Source: Sclerodactyla briareus
Taxonomy: Eukaryota; Echinodermata; Holothuroidea; Dendrochirotida; Sclerodactylidae
Direction: 5' to 3'
Length of the DNA stretch: 64,000 nucleotides
NCBI GenBank assembly: GCA_026419785.1
Contig: JAODTK010003098.1
Coordinates: forward strand, 248,001 to 312,000
Shown here: piece by piece, positions 51,366 through 63,425 of the stretch
How positions within the stretch are numbered: the stretch's first letter is position 1
Layout of the letters: the number at the start of each line of letters is the position of its first letter
Position numbers and translations under genes: made by a program
The notes under the pieces: generated by a model
Seen by the model: the letters and a program-made list of their open reading frames with translations, nothing else
Told to the model about the DNA's origin: nothing
Database searches by the model: none

Positions 51366-51369
51366 GCTT

Positions 51370-51695
51370 AAGGCGCTTTCACACCAGCATGCGACGCGAC
51401 GCGATAAAAAAGTTGATAACAATAAGATTAGTTAGGCCCTTTCACACCGGCGCGCGACGCGACGCGGCGCGACACAAACGTGACACAATTTTTTCGAGTT
51501 TAAATAATTTCAACTTTTTGTCGCTGTCGCCGAGTGTCGCGAGCGATATTTTCCGGTGACCAGTCATCGCGCTCTGTGATATCAAATGATCGGTTAGGTA
51601 AACAAAAACTCTGAGCGATAAAAACATCGCCGCCGGTGTGAAAGGTCCTGCCACCTTTTTATTGCGTCGCGTCGCGCCCGGTGTGGAAGCGCCTT
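51370..51695. mobile_element. Nested MITE with GC-rich terminal inverted repeats
   Basis: The outer ends 'aaggcgctttcacacc...gcgacgcgacgcgataaaaa' (51370 on) and 'ttattgcgtcgcgtcgcg...ggtgtggaagcgcctt' (to 51695) are inverted repeats. A second, inner pair is 'aggccctttcacaccgg' (51434-51450) and 'ccggtgtgaaaggtcct' (about 51632-51649). The core has 'cgcgacgcggcgcgac' and 'gtcgctgtcgccgagtgtcg'. It is non-autonomous, and the nesting suggests one copy inserted in or arose from another. A clear target duplication was not found. Confidence 0.75.
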
Positions 51696-51714
51696 CATGC
51701 TGTCAGATAATCTT

Positions 51715-51870
51715 CTGAGCATGGGCGCACATCTTGCAAGAGATGGGGAGGATACCCCCCACTTTTGGGATGCTCTCATGGACTTTAACATTTTCACGAA
51801 ATTCACACAGTAATTTCTTATCAAAGAACCATCCTCCCCTACCCCCCCCCCCCCCACACTTTTTCACATG
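51715..51870 (+). repeat. Dispersed repeat family E, copy 1
   Basis: 'catgggcgcacatcttgcaa', 'gatggggaggatacccccca', 'ggactttaacattttcac' and 'cacactttttcaca' match 53278-53405. A C14 run (51842-51855) lies inside. Confidence 0.65.
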
Positions 51871-53069
51871 GATTTGCTCCACTGCTTCTCAGGAGAACAG
51901 CCTCTGAGATTATTTTTTTTGGTCACGGGTATACAGGTAATTCAGCACAGGGACTTTTATGCAACATGTGCTCATAATTCAGCAGTTTTCCATAACCAAA
52001 ATGAGATGCTCAAAAATTTGTTCCAATTTTAAATTCCCAAGTGCATTGAGGCTAATTTGCATAGCCTAATACTAATATTCACACTTTTTCAAGGCAGTTA
52101 TTACCATATTATACATTCAATAATTTCCGTAGCTAGACCATTTTAGGGTGATTTTTACGTGAGATACAACCAGGCTCTTATTTTGAGAAAAAAAGTTTCA
52201 GGATGGGCGCTTACGAGAGTATAACTTTTACCGATTATTTTTTCATAATAATATTGGGGAGGGCGGGTTGTAGAGGGGGCGGTAGATGCACTGCATTTGG
52301 AAATAGCAATACATTGTTTGCTTCAACATGTGCGATATTTTGAATGTCTGTTTACGTACACATTGTTCCAATTTCGAGCAGTAAATGTTGCAATCTCTGC
52401 AGCCCATGTGTTGTGGGTAATCGACCTGCATTGCAAAAATTGGTGGGGCGCTCGATCACGAGAGATGGGCGCTTAGCGGAATGAATACAGTAGGTTCAAT
52501 CTCACGTACGGTAACTACAGCATGTAATCAGACTAGTAATGAATATGAGTGTCTGATATTCAGCTGAAGGTACAGGAAAGTACAGGTTGGTGAGTGATAC
52601 TTCTGCTGGTACTATTAAAAGTGATGATTCCCGATAGGCACCACTTAAAGGAGAGAGAGAGTTGGAAAATGTTAAGATAGATGTACATGAACCGGCATGT
52701 ATGCTCCCTAGGCATCTTGGACGTATTTCCTCCTCAAGTACAACTTGTGTTTTCAAGATTGCTTTCTGGGTAAGTCTGCAAATATGGTGCCATTCAGCCT
52801 CAGGTTTTAAACAGCATTGTTAAGTCAAAGCCTCTTCAGTGGTGAAGCCACTGAGAGAGGGTTCTCACTTGTCCCCCTTCCATACTCCATTGCACCCATG
52901 ACCCAGCAAATCACTTCCCCCATGACCCACTAGGACTGCGTACTATACACAACCTTTGACTGTTCAGGGTAAGCTTAGCAGAGCTCATGTATACCATTTC
53001 TTGTCAAGGGGTCTGCTGGTGATCTTCCTTACTGCATTAATTAGATCAAACACATGATAATGTCAAATT

Positions 53070-53125
53070 CTTATATAGCGCTTTACCACCGAATTTTCAA
53101 AGCGCTTTAACAGCCAAACCAGATG
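53070..53125. repeat. SINE-tail-like 'tatatagcgctt...aaagcgcttt' fragment
   Basis: The segment contains 'tatatagcgctttaccacc' and 'tcaaagcgctttaa', an inverted pair resembling the 3' tail of the SINE at 6.4 kb. No tRNA-like head is visible nearby, so it is a truncated copy. Confidence 0.4.
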
Positions 53126-53277
53126 CAAAAGGTTTTCTTTCTGCCAGAACATTTATCCTGAACTTGCATTCCCTCATGAATTCCTTCTCGCCTTTTTCGT
53201 GAGCACATGAAGCTGAAATGACTGAAACCCAGAGAGCCCAGAGATAATACACACAATCACTACAAACCAGTTAACAT

Positions 53278-53405
53278 TCATGGGCGCACATCCCGCGGGG
53301 GATGGGGAGGATACCCCATTTTTGGCAATGCTCCCGTTGACTTTAACAATTTTATACAGTAATTTCTAGTTCAAGGGGGCAACCAGCCCCCACCTTTTTC
53401 ACAAT
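53278..53405 (+). repeat. Dispersed repeat family E, copy 2
   Basis: 'catgggcgcacatcccgcgg', 'gatggggaggataccccatt', 'tgactttaacaattt' and 'cacctttttcaca' match 51717-51866, about 1.56 kb away in the same orientation. Confidence 0.65.
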
Positions 53406-53584
53406 GGTGGTGCCTACTGGTCATTATACAATATATTAGGTGAAGCAAGTTGATGACACTATTGAATCTTAAGCACTTTCGGATAAGGTTGCGTTTCAGT
53501 TTGGGGTTGCTGAAGTTGATCTTCCAATTATATACTTTGAGCAAGAATGCACAGCGCATAGTTTTCCTTGCCATACATTCCCCA

Positions 53585-53615
53585 CAAAAAAAAAAAAAAA
53601 AAAGAAAAAAAAAAA
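53585..53615 (+). repeat. A-rich run
   Basis: About 30 A with a single G interruption. No retroposon body with target duplication could be placed upstream. Confidence 0.8.
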
Positions 53616-53619
53616 TGTG

Positions 53620-56600
53620 TAATGGGGGTGATAAAATGTTGGATGAATAAAAAGTATGTATGTAGGCCTATATACCCATTAATTACTGCGTATCATGTAT
53701 CAAAGTCAGTTTATTTCACCAAGGAGAAGCCTACAGTGCAATACTTCAGTACAATACATAACAGTGACTAAGGTTAAAGTTAAGGATGATCTCAGTTGTG
53801 TATTGTGCAGGCCTGCCAAACTTAGGATGTTAAAACAAAATAAAATTATGATAGACCCATGTGAACTATCCTCAATTCCTCATGCACCAATTATACTTGT
53901 GCTAAGACTTGTTCGCAATCTTTTGGGTATGAAAGGATAAAAATCAGCCCATCTCTCCCTGATGCTAATTGTTTAATACATTCTGCCATGAGACAACACA
54001 TTGCTCAGCAGGCTCAGCCCCTTCTGCGATACTGTCTGAGATTATCAATACTGAATCCCAAAAATGTACCAACAAGGTGAGGCCTGCAAGCACAGCTGGA
54101 CTGACTTATGCAACACTGAAATGCAATTATGTTTTTTGGCAACACGCGACACTTGTCTGTCTGCAAAAGACCATGAATAGTTTGTCATTTTAGAAAGTCT
54201 AACTCAAATTACCAAAGCACAATGGTTCAAAGTACATTATTCTGTTAGTTAGGAACATCAATATCTGAGGCGGAGAAAGACATTGCACTTTCAAGACGGA
54301 GCCCATCTTTTCTAGGCCACCCCGGGTCGCTATTTAATGTACGTGTGGAGTAGTATTTTGCCCTCTCTTTTGTGCAAATGGCTAAAATTGAACAATGAAT
54401 GTACTTTGACCTCAACTTCTAAGCAACCTCACTTGGTGAGCATCGTGACCAATTGCTGTCTCTGGGAAGAGTTGCCCCTGATAATATAGTCTGACATTTT
54501 ACAATTAGGGGCAGAGAAAAAGGAGAATCAGCTGACACATTCACATTAGACCATGAGAAGACTAAATGATATGACAGTGAACCACAGACAGAGCCCACTC
54601 CCCCATCATTTCACAATGAGGGCCAAAGAGAAGGGAAATGTATGACACATACAGTACTTACATTTGACCATGAGATGACTCAAGTCTACCATACATTGGG
54701 TAGTTCTCTGTAATCTAGGAAGCTTGCATGAAAAGAGCCTTATAGATGATACTTAATTCCCCAGAGAGCCTGAGTCTCACAAAGACAGAGTCTGCTATGA
54801 GTAATCATGACACATGCTGTGCCGGTTTGTGACATTTTGGGGCGAAATCATGAAATGAGAAAAAATCTGACACTTCGCAAGTATTATGGTAAATGTCATT
54901 ATGGCACATTTTTTCCCCCCTTTTAAGGTAACTCTCTTATTTCTCTGTAACCTAAACCACACAGTCAAGGACCCATGCTGAAAAGTGACCAAGCATTGGG
55001 TAACTTGGTCTGCCTGCCTGCCCTTCATGAGATGGCTTCAGAAAAAGAATACTTCGACCAGTGCCATTACACAAAGAGAAAATGCTCACTCTGACTGACA
55101 ACAATGATTTTGGGTTCTACAAGTTATTCAAAGAACTTCACTGTAATAAAACACTGTGGTTGAATTTTAGTGGACAACTTGTATTGAGACATTTATCTAC
55201 TTAGCTATAACTAATTTGTCCCGAATCCATAGTATGTTAGAGGGAAGAACATCCAATCACAAATCAGTACAGACATTAGAACACTTGTACAGCTATTTTT
55301 TTTAGCTACGGGTAAGCAGCTCTACAAGTCTTCATGTCTCTCCGTCCGTTTGTTTGTTTGTTCTTTCATCCGTTAGTTCGTTCGTTCGTCCATTCTGTTT
55401 GTCACGTTCATTCGTAACTCTGAACCGTACACGCGATCAGGTTGAAACTTGGAGTTTGCATAGTGTGATTAGATTTTCAATTAAATCCAATTAATTACCC
55501 CAATCTGTCTACCCACAGCCCTTCCCATTAAACCTCTCGTGAGAGTGTTTGTTTACATTATTCCCTCGAGCTGCAGGCATGGCTGCCGGAATTGGGGGGA
55601 ATGTTTTAATTTGTTTTGTCACCACTGAGGTGGTTGGAATACAGGGAATGGGGGATTTCCACTGTTCACTGCTACAGGCCTAGGAGTTGTGCTGGGTACA
55701 ATGTATAAAAAGTTTTGTTGGGTACCGTATAGCGTAAATCGGAGTACCTCAGGCCTATGTAGATAGTTAGTTGGGTAACTTTGTGCTGGCACGATAGCAA
55801 TTATTAGGCTAATGTAGTAGACATGTTCCAAGCCATTCCAAGGTGATAACGATGTCCGTAAAAGTCAAGTAAATGTGAACAAACAATAAATGTGGATTGG
55901 TGAAGAACATATGCAGTGTATTCGCCACGGAAATTGGCCGCCGCGCTATCGAGACCTTCCGACTTTCGTCTTGTTTCTCGAGAAACCTGCATTGCATAAC
56001 ATGCATGTAAGGCATACTGCATGAAATGGACACAACCTTCACAAGATGGCCTTTGAGGGGCAGGGGCCCTCGGGAAATGCTTCAAGTACTATTTTGAAAA
56101 CAATTCCCAGCCTTTTGTTTTTCTGTGAGTGGAAGTCAGTTCATAAAGTATAATGCAGCGCCATCACTGGGGGAATAAAAGTGGTCGTTTTTTATGGAGA
56201 CGTTGCAATGGCCATTAAGATCCAGAACAGCCAATATAGGGCAACCTTAGTCATTTATTTTCAGTAGTGTGCATACTTCTTCGGCCAAATAGTACCAGAA
56301 CCCTCATCATAACAGCTTGAACATCCCTGCTACATTGAACGGCCTTTATTTGCTATTTACCAAACTACCCGCAAAGGAATACCCCGTGTTCTACAGCCTC
56401 AATGACACATCCTGTATATACCGTATTTTTCTATTATCCTGAGCTAATTGGATTTCTTCCTATTGACAATAGCCATTCATAGCTTTTCCAATACAGGTGT
56501 ATGAAATCACTTTGGGCAGGCCTTAGCCAGTAATTTGAAATAGGGTGTCTCCCTTGAACGATGAAATCACTATAGCACAAATGCACTCGCAAATCGCGGG

Positions 56601-57165
56601 CACCATTGCGGAGCGTTGATTCGAACGCGAGAGACGGCCAGTTTTTAACAGAGTAAGAAAGGCAACTTGGCAGGCATAGTTGGCCCACTCTATGATCAAA
56701 ATGCACTATTTCAATGCTGACCGAGTAAATCGTTGACCAAAAAAAATAAAAACAAAAAAGTGTTTTTTTTGGTTGGCCTCTCAAGGCCGTCTCAAAGAAA
56801 ATTGGCTGTCCCCATCAGTGTCCTGGTCCGTCTCAATGACGGTGAGACGCCCTTCTGGCTGAGGCCCCTGCTGTGGGGTGTAGTCTGGTTTCAAACGCTT
56901 CAATACATGTATTTATCACAACCCCACAGGCCCCTTCTTTCTGGTTCAGCCTGGAATTTTGGAAGATTGGTGGCAGCACCTTCGCCAGGCCCACACCACA
57001 CTGAGATGAACTCCATATGACATACTGGCCCACTAATAACATACAAGGGATTAACTATAGAACTGTATCATACCATGTTAAACCAGAGAATTTTTTGTGT
57101 ATGAACGTGTGAGAAATAAATCTTCATTTTATATCTCTTGATTCACAGCCAACACCCCCACATAC
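53620..57165. other. No gene recognised, apart from the TTTG/TTCG microsatellite
   Basis: No exon, tRNA or named repeat was identified. Frames near 55804-56085 and 56434-56784 on the minus strand are open by chance as far as I can tell. Confidence 0.45.
55340..55395 (+). repeat. (TTTG)n/(TTCG)n microsatellite
   Basis: 'ccgtttgtttgtttgttctt' then 'gttagttcgttcgttcgtcc' is a compound tetranucleotide repeat. Confidence 0.85.
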
Positions 57166-57169
57166 CTGT

Positions 57170-58390
57170 AATCATCTCAAACATTTTTTATACACTTCCA
57201 GATAGTATATGTCGCTATAAAATAGGAGGGACCCAGAGACTCTGCCATGTAGTCTGCTGCCTATAACTGAAGACCAGGCGCACATTTCCCAACCTCTTCA
57301 CCAAGTGCACCCATGCAATAAAAAATACCGACAGTGAGATCGGTGCTTTTGTCCCCATTCCGCACAACCCCCAAAACAGCTCCACCACTGCAGGAAGCCA
57401 GGGGCGCACATATGAAAACAATTCTCATGGCCCGTTGGACAGCTTTGAGGCATTACCTTCACTATACAATTGTGGCTGTGCTTTTGTCCCCAGGAGTGTG
57501 TTGTATCAGTGTCTGGAAATATTTTTTTATTTTGAGGTACCCCCCCCCCCACTTCAACGTTGTCGCTCAGAATCTAATTCCTTAATCGATTATACATCTG
57601 CCAACGGGACCCTTGAGATAGTAGTTTCACGAAAGAATGCCCTTACCTACCAGGTATTTTTTAAAGAAAGATGTTTCGAAACCATTCCAAATTTCAGAGG
57701 TGCATCCACCTCGGTGAGCATTGTCTTCGAATGCATTCCAGATTCCCAAGGCCAATGGTCTTGTAGCAGATTTGCTTTAAACTAGCACACCTGAACACTC
57801 TCAAACTTTTTATACTACTCCAGATATTATATTCCTATAAATAGGAGGGACCCAAGACCTGCCATGCAATTCTTCATGCCTATAAACTTAAGACCCAGGC
57901 GCCATTTCCAACCTTCACCAGTGGGCACCCATGCAATAAAAAATACCGACAGTGCAGATCGTGTCGTTGTCCCCATGTCGCACCCCCGCCAAAACAGCTC
58001 CAACTTCATGACCGGGCGGCACATATGAAACACTTTCCTCATGGCCCGGTGGACAGCTTGAGGCGATTACCTTCACTTACCATTGTGGCTTGCTTTTGTC
58101 ACATGAAGTGTAGTTGTATCAGTGTTGGAAATATTTTTTTTATTTTGAGGTACCCCCGCCCCCCACTTCCAAGTGTCTCTCAGAATCTAATTCCTTAATC
58201 GATTATACACTGCCAACGGGACCCTTATGATAGTATTTTCCTAAAGAATGCCCTTACCTACCAGGTGATATTTTATAAAGACGATTTTTCGAAACCATTC
58301 CATTTCAGAGGTGCATCCACTCGGTGAGCATTGTCTTCGAATGCATTCCAGATTCCCAAGGCCAATGGTCTTGTTACACAATTTGGCTTT
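57170..58390. repeat. Direct tandem duplication, period about 615 bp
   Basis: Two units share 'cccatgcaataaaaaatacc' at about 57311 and 57929, 'ccaacgggacccttgagata' at about 57601 against 58211, and 'aggtgcatccac' near 57700 and 58310. They differ mainly by single-base indels and a few substitutions. Open frames occur in single copies but do not survive in both, so I do not call a gene. Confidence 0.85.
57735..57800 (+). repeat. Dispersed repeat family A, partial copy inside tandem duplication
   Basis: 'gccaatggtcttgtagcaga' followed by 'tttaaactagcacacctga' matches the start of copies 1 and 2. It sits at the junction of the two 615-bp tandem units. Confidence 0.55.
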
Positions 58391-58660
58391 TAAAAAACTA
58401 ACCCCCCACCCCAAGCATAAAAAAGAAAGGAGTGAAAAGAAGCATACCAAAACCACACACCTCAAAAATTTGGAGGTTCTCCGCAAGCACATGTTGGCTC
58501 AAGATATCAATTTAACTTCAGAGAAATTTGGAGTTTGAGATCTATGACACAGGGGGAAACAATGCGAAGGACACCCATGGACTTTACACAGTTAATGCTG
58601 CATTTTGCACAGCGATAACAGGAAGACGAAAAAGGTATTCACTTTGGTATTTTTCGAAGA
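58340..58660 (+). repeat. Dispersed repeat family A, copy 3
   Basis: 'gccaatggtcttgttacaca', 'acacctcaaaaatttggagg', 'gatctatgacacagggggaa', 'gcgaaggacacccatggac' and 'aaaaggtattcactttgg' match copies 1 and 2 in order. It follows the second unit of the 57.2-58.4 kb duplication. Confidence 0.7.
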
Positions 58661-58664
58661 TTTT

Positions 58665-60720
58665 TATGGCAGTTACAACCATTCAAACTATACATGTTTG
58701 TCTTTGGCTTTCAATAATGAAGGGGACCTATAAAATTGCAACAAAAAATTTGCCTTGTTTGTCATGTATCGTGGTCCAAATGATAATTCAATACTACTCA
58801 ATAAAATAATTGTAATTGAATATTGGGCCAGGTTTTCGTTGTGACATACATTCAAGCTGCTTTTGTTGAGACAATATATATGCCTATTAACTATCCAAAT
58901 GATGGACACAACATCCGGCGGCTCACATTCAATTATTTCACCTCTGTGTTTTCACTGTACAAGACCGGCCTCTTAATTAATGTTAATAAATCAGCATGCC
59001 AGCAAATTTGATAATAAGTTGTTCAGTATACATTTTCCTCTCTGGACAATTTTATACATGCGTTATTGCAGCTGCAATTTCATTGGCATTTCAGGCCTGC
59101 TGGCAGAATTTGTGAAGTTTTGCAGCCCGTTAGAGGTGCAGTAACACTGGAATTGCAGATGGATGCCTGTGTTGGAATTATTCTCAGACACTAAGGCCGG
59201 AAGGATTATATTTCCATTCTATGTGTTCTTTCGCCAAAATTCCTTGAATTTGGCCCAAAATGGCCAATTAGGAGTCCTGCATCATGTGGCTTAGCAGAAT
59301 GAATTCTGCTCAGTATGTCTGCAATATATACCTAGATCATTCCTTTTACAAGCCAACTGCAGTGAACCTAATTGTAATTTCCCGCTCACTTTGTTGTCTT
59401 GACTGACAATTGAGAAACCTACTGGAGATTGAGACCTATTCAATTTTTCTCTGGTCAAAATAATTAGTATCCATAAACCATTTATATAGGATGGGGCTAA
59501 GTGCAATTTCACCATAATCTAATTTGCTGAAACGCTGGATTTTTTGTTCTCTCATAAAATATCCTCACTAGCCAGAGGCCAGAGCAAGGTTTTATAAATA
59601 CGCTTTCCCACATCCTCCCAAAGGGCAAGGACGGAACCGAACGATTACAAGTAGGCCAATAGCTGCGTAGAATAAATAGTGTGTAGTGCATCAATGGCTT
59701 TCAGGAAAATGCTCGAGGGGTCCAGCCGTCACGGCGTGGCAATGCTGAACGCACTGAAGGGATCCTTGTGCCATACGTCCAATTTAACACGATTACCAGA
59801 GCCACATCTCATAGCATTCGGCACTTTTGAATAGACGTGCAAGTACATTTACCAAGTACTTGTAGAGGCAGGAAACAGACGCGTTTAGTTTTTATGTGTT
59901 TTCACGCACAATGAAATGCTTACAGAGAACGCGTTTGAACGGGTCCGAGGCAATTATTTTTACACTTATACTGTCGTAGATTTAGCCATGTGCTTTCCGG
60001 GTGTGGTGTTTTGCCAGATGATCCAGAGGTGCAACTTTTTTGTTTTTTTTACTCATCTGTCAAGGCTTTTTGCAAAGTGTCATTGGAGGTGCAGATTTTA
60101 TCATAAAGTGGTAAAACGATGGCGGTTTCATGCAATATTCCACTAAATTTTTGGGTTTGTATGTCTAAACGGGTTAATAAACCACATGAAAATGCACTCA
60201 TCGGGGTTAATTCATCCAAACGCTCGAATAACCCCCCGTCGTGCATAACCAGTGATAAACATGCTCGACTGTTTGATTAACCCCTAAGGCTGGCGATCAC
60301 CAGAATATATATTCCTATACGCGGCTCTTTTTGCGTGTGCACGTCGATAGCCTGATCGAACAATAGCATTCGTTCCCGGTTTTCACATCAAATGCAACTG
60401 GCTCGGAAAGTGGCCCTGCGAATAAGTGGCGAATAGGTAAGTATAGCGGGAATCGTGCATGTTCGATTTTCGTGCCGCGTATACCAACCAAGTTCCTCTA
60501 GGATTATGCTGCTGGTGTGCTGTAATAGTAACATACAATGAGGTAAATTACAGCTAGAATACTTCTTGGCTCTTGTTTTATTGTCAATTTCATAGCGTTG
60601 TCGTTTTTTAAATTAAAGTTATTGTACACTTGTCAAGATGTGATGATGTTGTGGTGCAGGTATAGTCTAGAGTGCAACAACCGTCAGTTTTGTTTGGGGT
60701 CATCTTCTTATGTAGAACAA
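58665..60720. other. No gene recognised
   Basis: AT-rich to 59.6 kb, then CpG-richer to 60.5 kb. No family motif in any frame. It would be the place to look for the missing 3' exons of the Harbinger-like gene, but none is visible. Confidence 0.4.
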
Positions 60721-60721
60721 T

Positions 60722-61150
60722 GGGTGGATGGGGGAGGTGGTTTCCGGGCGTCGCAGGCAAGCCCAATAATAATTTTGTTTAAATATTATTTGTAACGTGG
60801 GGGACATTCTTAAGAATGCGATTACAACCCCTTCCCTCCAAAAATGTTGTCCTGGTTATCCTAGTTTTCTTGCAATTTCATGCCGTCTAAATTATATACC
60901 TAGTTCCAACTCCTCTATGTTTCTGCCCTCTCAATGTTCTTCGATGTAAAGCAACTTGTGGTGGTAGTGGGGGGGGGGGTCGGGGGTCGTCGCAGGCAAT
61001 TCCCATAAGAATATTTGTTTTAAACATATTTGTAATGTGGGGGGACATTCTGAATATTTGAGATTACGGACCCCCCTCCAAGAAAAAATATCCATTTATC
61101 CTTGTTTCCTTGCAATTTCAGCGCGTATACATTACATCCCTGGTATTCTA
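60722..61150. repeat. Direct tandem duplication, period about 238 bp
   Basis: 'tcgcaggcaagccc' at 60751 and 'tcgcaggcaattcc' at 60989 mark the two units. Both continue with 'tttgtaa.gtggggg.acattct' and 'ccttgcaatttca'. The second unit abuts the 3' side of the Harbinger-like exon at 61.15 kb. Confidence 0.75.
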
Positions 61151-61337
61151 TCAGGTTTTGAAACGTTGTGTGGAACTCTCTCACGAGGTCGCATTTGGAA
61201 GTCATGTCGTACCCATACATCTCCTTTGTTTCCGTTTCACGGGCTCCCTTAGCCTCTGCCAGTAGGAGAAGGGCCACATCTTCCTCATCAGAAGAATCTT
61301 TCCAAGTCTGACAGCGTATAGGGGCAAGATGCCACAT
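61145..61337 (-). pseudogene. PIF/Harbinger (HARBI1-like) transposase N-terminal exon fragment
   Basis: On the minus strand a run of 60-70 codons reads KDSSDEEDVALLLLAEAKG, then TKEMYGYDMTSK, then LVREFHTTFQNLIEYQG. The acidic stretch plus leucine run, the basic/aromatic segment and the 'EFH...F..L' block follow the order of PIF/Harbinger nuclease N-termini, where a YFRM block and the DDE domain normally come next. Those downstream parts are not visible. After about 61150 the sequence becomes the 238-bp duplication, so this is an exon of a split gene or a truncated element. No terminal inverted repeats were recognised. Family assignment is from pattern recall and moderately sure. Confidence 0.5.
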
Positions 61338-61339
61338 CA

Positions 61340-63004
61340 GTGGGACCCGCCGTGCCCGTATAGCTTATAGCGAATACCGTTTTAGCGAAAGATGCATGCA
61401 TGGGGAAAGAGCAAGACATTGTACACAGTGTTAGTCCTGCAAAGATACACCAAAAACAAATATTAAAACTTGATAGTATATCACGTACCACCAGCCTAAA
61501 CTAGGCAAGCGCCTTGGGCGCTATTGGAATGAATACGGTACGTGAAATTGGAAAATGACGAACAAGTTAACACACATTGGCCTCAGAATCATGACTTGTT
61601 ACACAATATGCAAACATGCCTTCCCCGGCGGGTCAATTGTCAAGAGGTGAAAATGAATGAGGGGCATTATTGTTACTGAATGCGAGTTCCACGCCAAAGA
61701 TCCTTGGTCAGAGAGAACCAAAGTGCATGCAGAATTAGCGACAATGAGATCGAGATAGGAAGGGTCTGCTCTCCCAACTCTCCATGATCTGAAATATGCA
61801 AACACCATAGGCCAAGTAATATGCCGGACCATGAATGAAAAACAGGCCAGAATAGATTTAGAGGCCTGTTGGACCAAATGCCAAATAGCATGTGTACAAG
61901 CTGCCTCACCGCTGTAGACCTAGGCTATTGGTTGGCTATGTGAAATCAAATAGGAGTGACAAGTGAAGGCCTGAACAGCAAGATGTCGAGCCGGCAGGAG
62001 TACAGAATTCGAGAATGTCTGAAGAGGTTAGGGGGGTTGGCGAAAATGTAGCACACTCACTGCATAATATTCAGATCATTAGCCCCAGATGCTTTCTCTG
62101 CCGATTTACACCATCCATAGATCAAACCAGAGGACCTCCGCGGTGCTGTAGCGCCCCCATGTGGAGTCTCGGCCAGGGGAGGTTTTCAGTTCCTTAGGAA
62201 TTTTGAATATCAAGGTATTCAATTCAAGCTAGTGGTACTGCGTACTGCCCCTAAAATACAGGAAGTGATGGTCCCTTCGTGATCAGGGTGGTCTGTCATA
62301 CGACAATGATTTCTCTGATTGTACGCTACGACAATTTGGTGGTGTGCACCATCGTCATTTTCCACCTCTAACCCCTGCCCCCCCCCCTCATTCTACAGGC
62401 ACAGTGAAAAATCTTGTTTTTTATATTTCAGGATATTTTTTCCTCTGGAATATGGAGAAAGATAGAAGTGATGCTTTCTGACCAGGGAGGGCCGTAAGAT
62501 CCATAGCATTCCCTAGTACGCTTCGCGCGATGCTAAGATGGTCTTTGTAACCAACAGCAACAGACAATTTCACCTGGCCACCGAAAAAAAAAAACATCGG
62601 ACCTCGTCATCCTGTCTCATAGTCCTGATACCATGTCCATCCAGGTACATGGGTGTCCATTATGCAACCTACCTCAAGCTGGATTCCACTTCAGTAGCCT
62701 AATTGCAAATATTTTCACACTTATAAGCCATTCGATTAGGCCTGGGGGGAGGGGGGGTTGCTAAACCAAGAACCAATGGCTTCAGTTTTCTTCTCCATCT
62801 CGTCAGGGAGCATGAGTGGGTAGGCTGAAATGTACACACCCTGTACGAGGTCTATATTGAGCTGAAATTTTCGGCGTGCTTCGCACGCCTCATATCGGTT
62901 ATAATATTTCCAGGTTTTCTCTCACAGTTTAAGATCAGCGATCCATCATTCCTACAGACTATACAATCGTGGCATATATAGGCACATGCTAACCTCTTTC
63001 ATAG
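61340..63004. other. No gene recognised
   Basis: Contains the GGCGTGC hairpin at 62873 and several C or G runs. A minus-strand open segment at 61340-61490 lies upstream of the Harbinger-like exon but shows no motif. Confidence 0.4.
62873..62889. repeat. Hairpin GGCGTGC-TTC-GCACGCC
   Basis: A perfect 7-bp GC-rich stem with a 3-base loop, preceded by 'aattttc'. It resembles short GC palindromes in dispersed invertebrate repeats. Function unknown. Confidence 0.7.
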
Positions 63005-63425
63005 TGGCACTTTGTGTTAGCAGTCACTGGAGGCAAGCCAGAAAAATCAAGATTTCATCAATTGTGGGTGGCTCCGCCTAGCCAAAATCCTGAAGGTTTG
63101 TTCTTGTTATTCGACTTCACATAAAAATTACGGAATTCTGATTAGATTTTTCCAACTCAAATCAGCAATTATTTTGGTTTTTGGCCCAATATGCGTTTCA
63201 TGGAGCCTAGCCTCCAATGGATAACGGTATGGGCTGCCCTACGGCGATTGCCAAACGGCTTCATTTGAGTTGGAAAATCGAATTTCATTTGAATTTATGC
63301 TATGCTTATGTGAAGTAGGATACCAAGAACAAAATCTCAGGATCAGGTGGCGATACACCCACAATGAGTAATAGCACAATTTTTCTGGCTTGCCCATTGA
63401 CTGCTCTTTTAAAAACACCCAAAGT
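63005..63425. mobile_element. Imperfect foldback element (about 420 bp)
   Basis: Left blocks 'cactttgtgtt', 'ggcaagccagaaaaat', 'tttgttcttg', 'cgacttcacata' and 'atttttccaactcaaat' recur inverted as 'atttgagttggaaaatcg', 'cttatgtgaagta', 'ccaagaacaaa', 'atttttctggcttgcc' and 'cacccaaagtg'. Order and spacing mirror each other around a centre near 63215. No coding region is inside. Confidence 0.75.

Noticed and set aside
51594..51857. Minus-strand Arg-rich open frame
   Set aside because: It runs through the GC-rich terminal repeat of the MITE and the family E repeat; composition explains it.
57298..57785. Cys/Trp-rich coding frames in the tandem duplication
   Set aside because: The frames are not conserved in the second unit, so the duplication does not behave as coding sequence.
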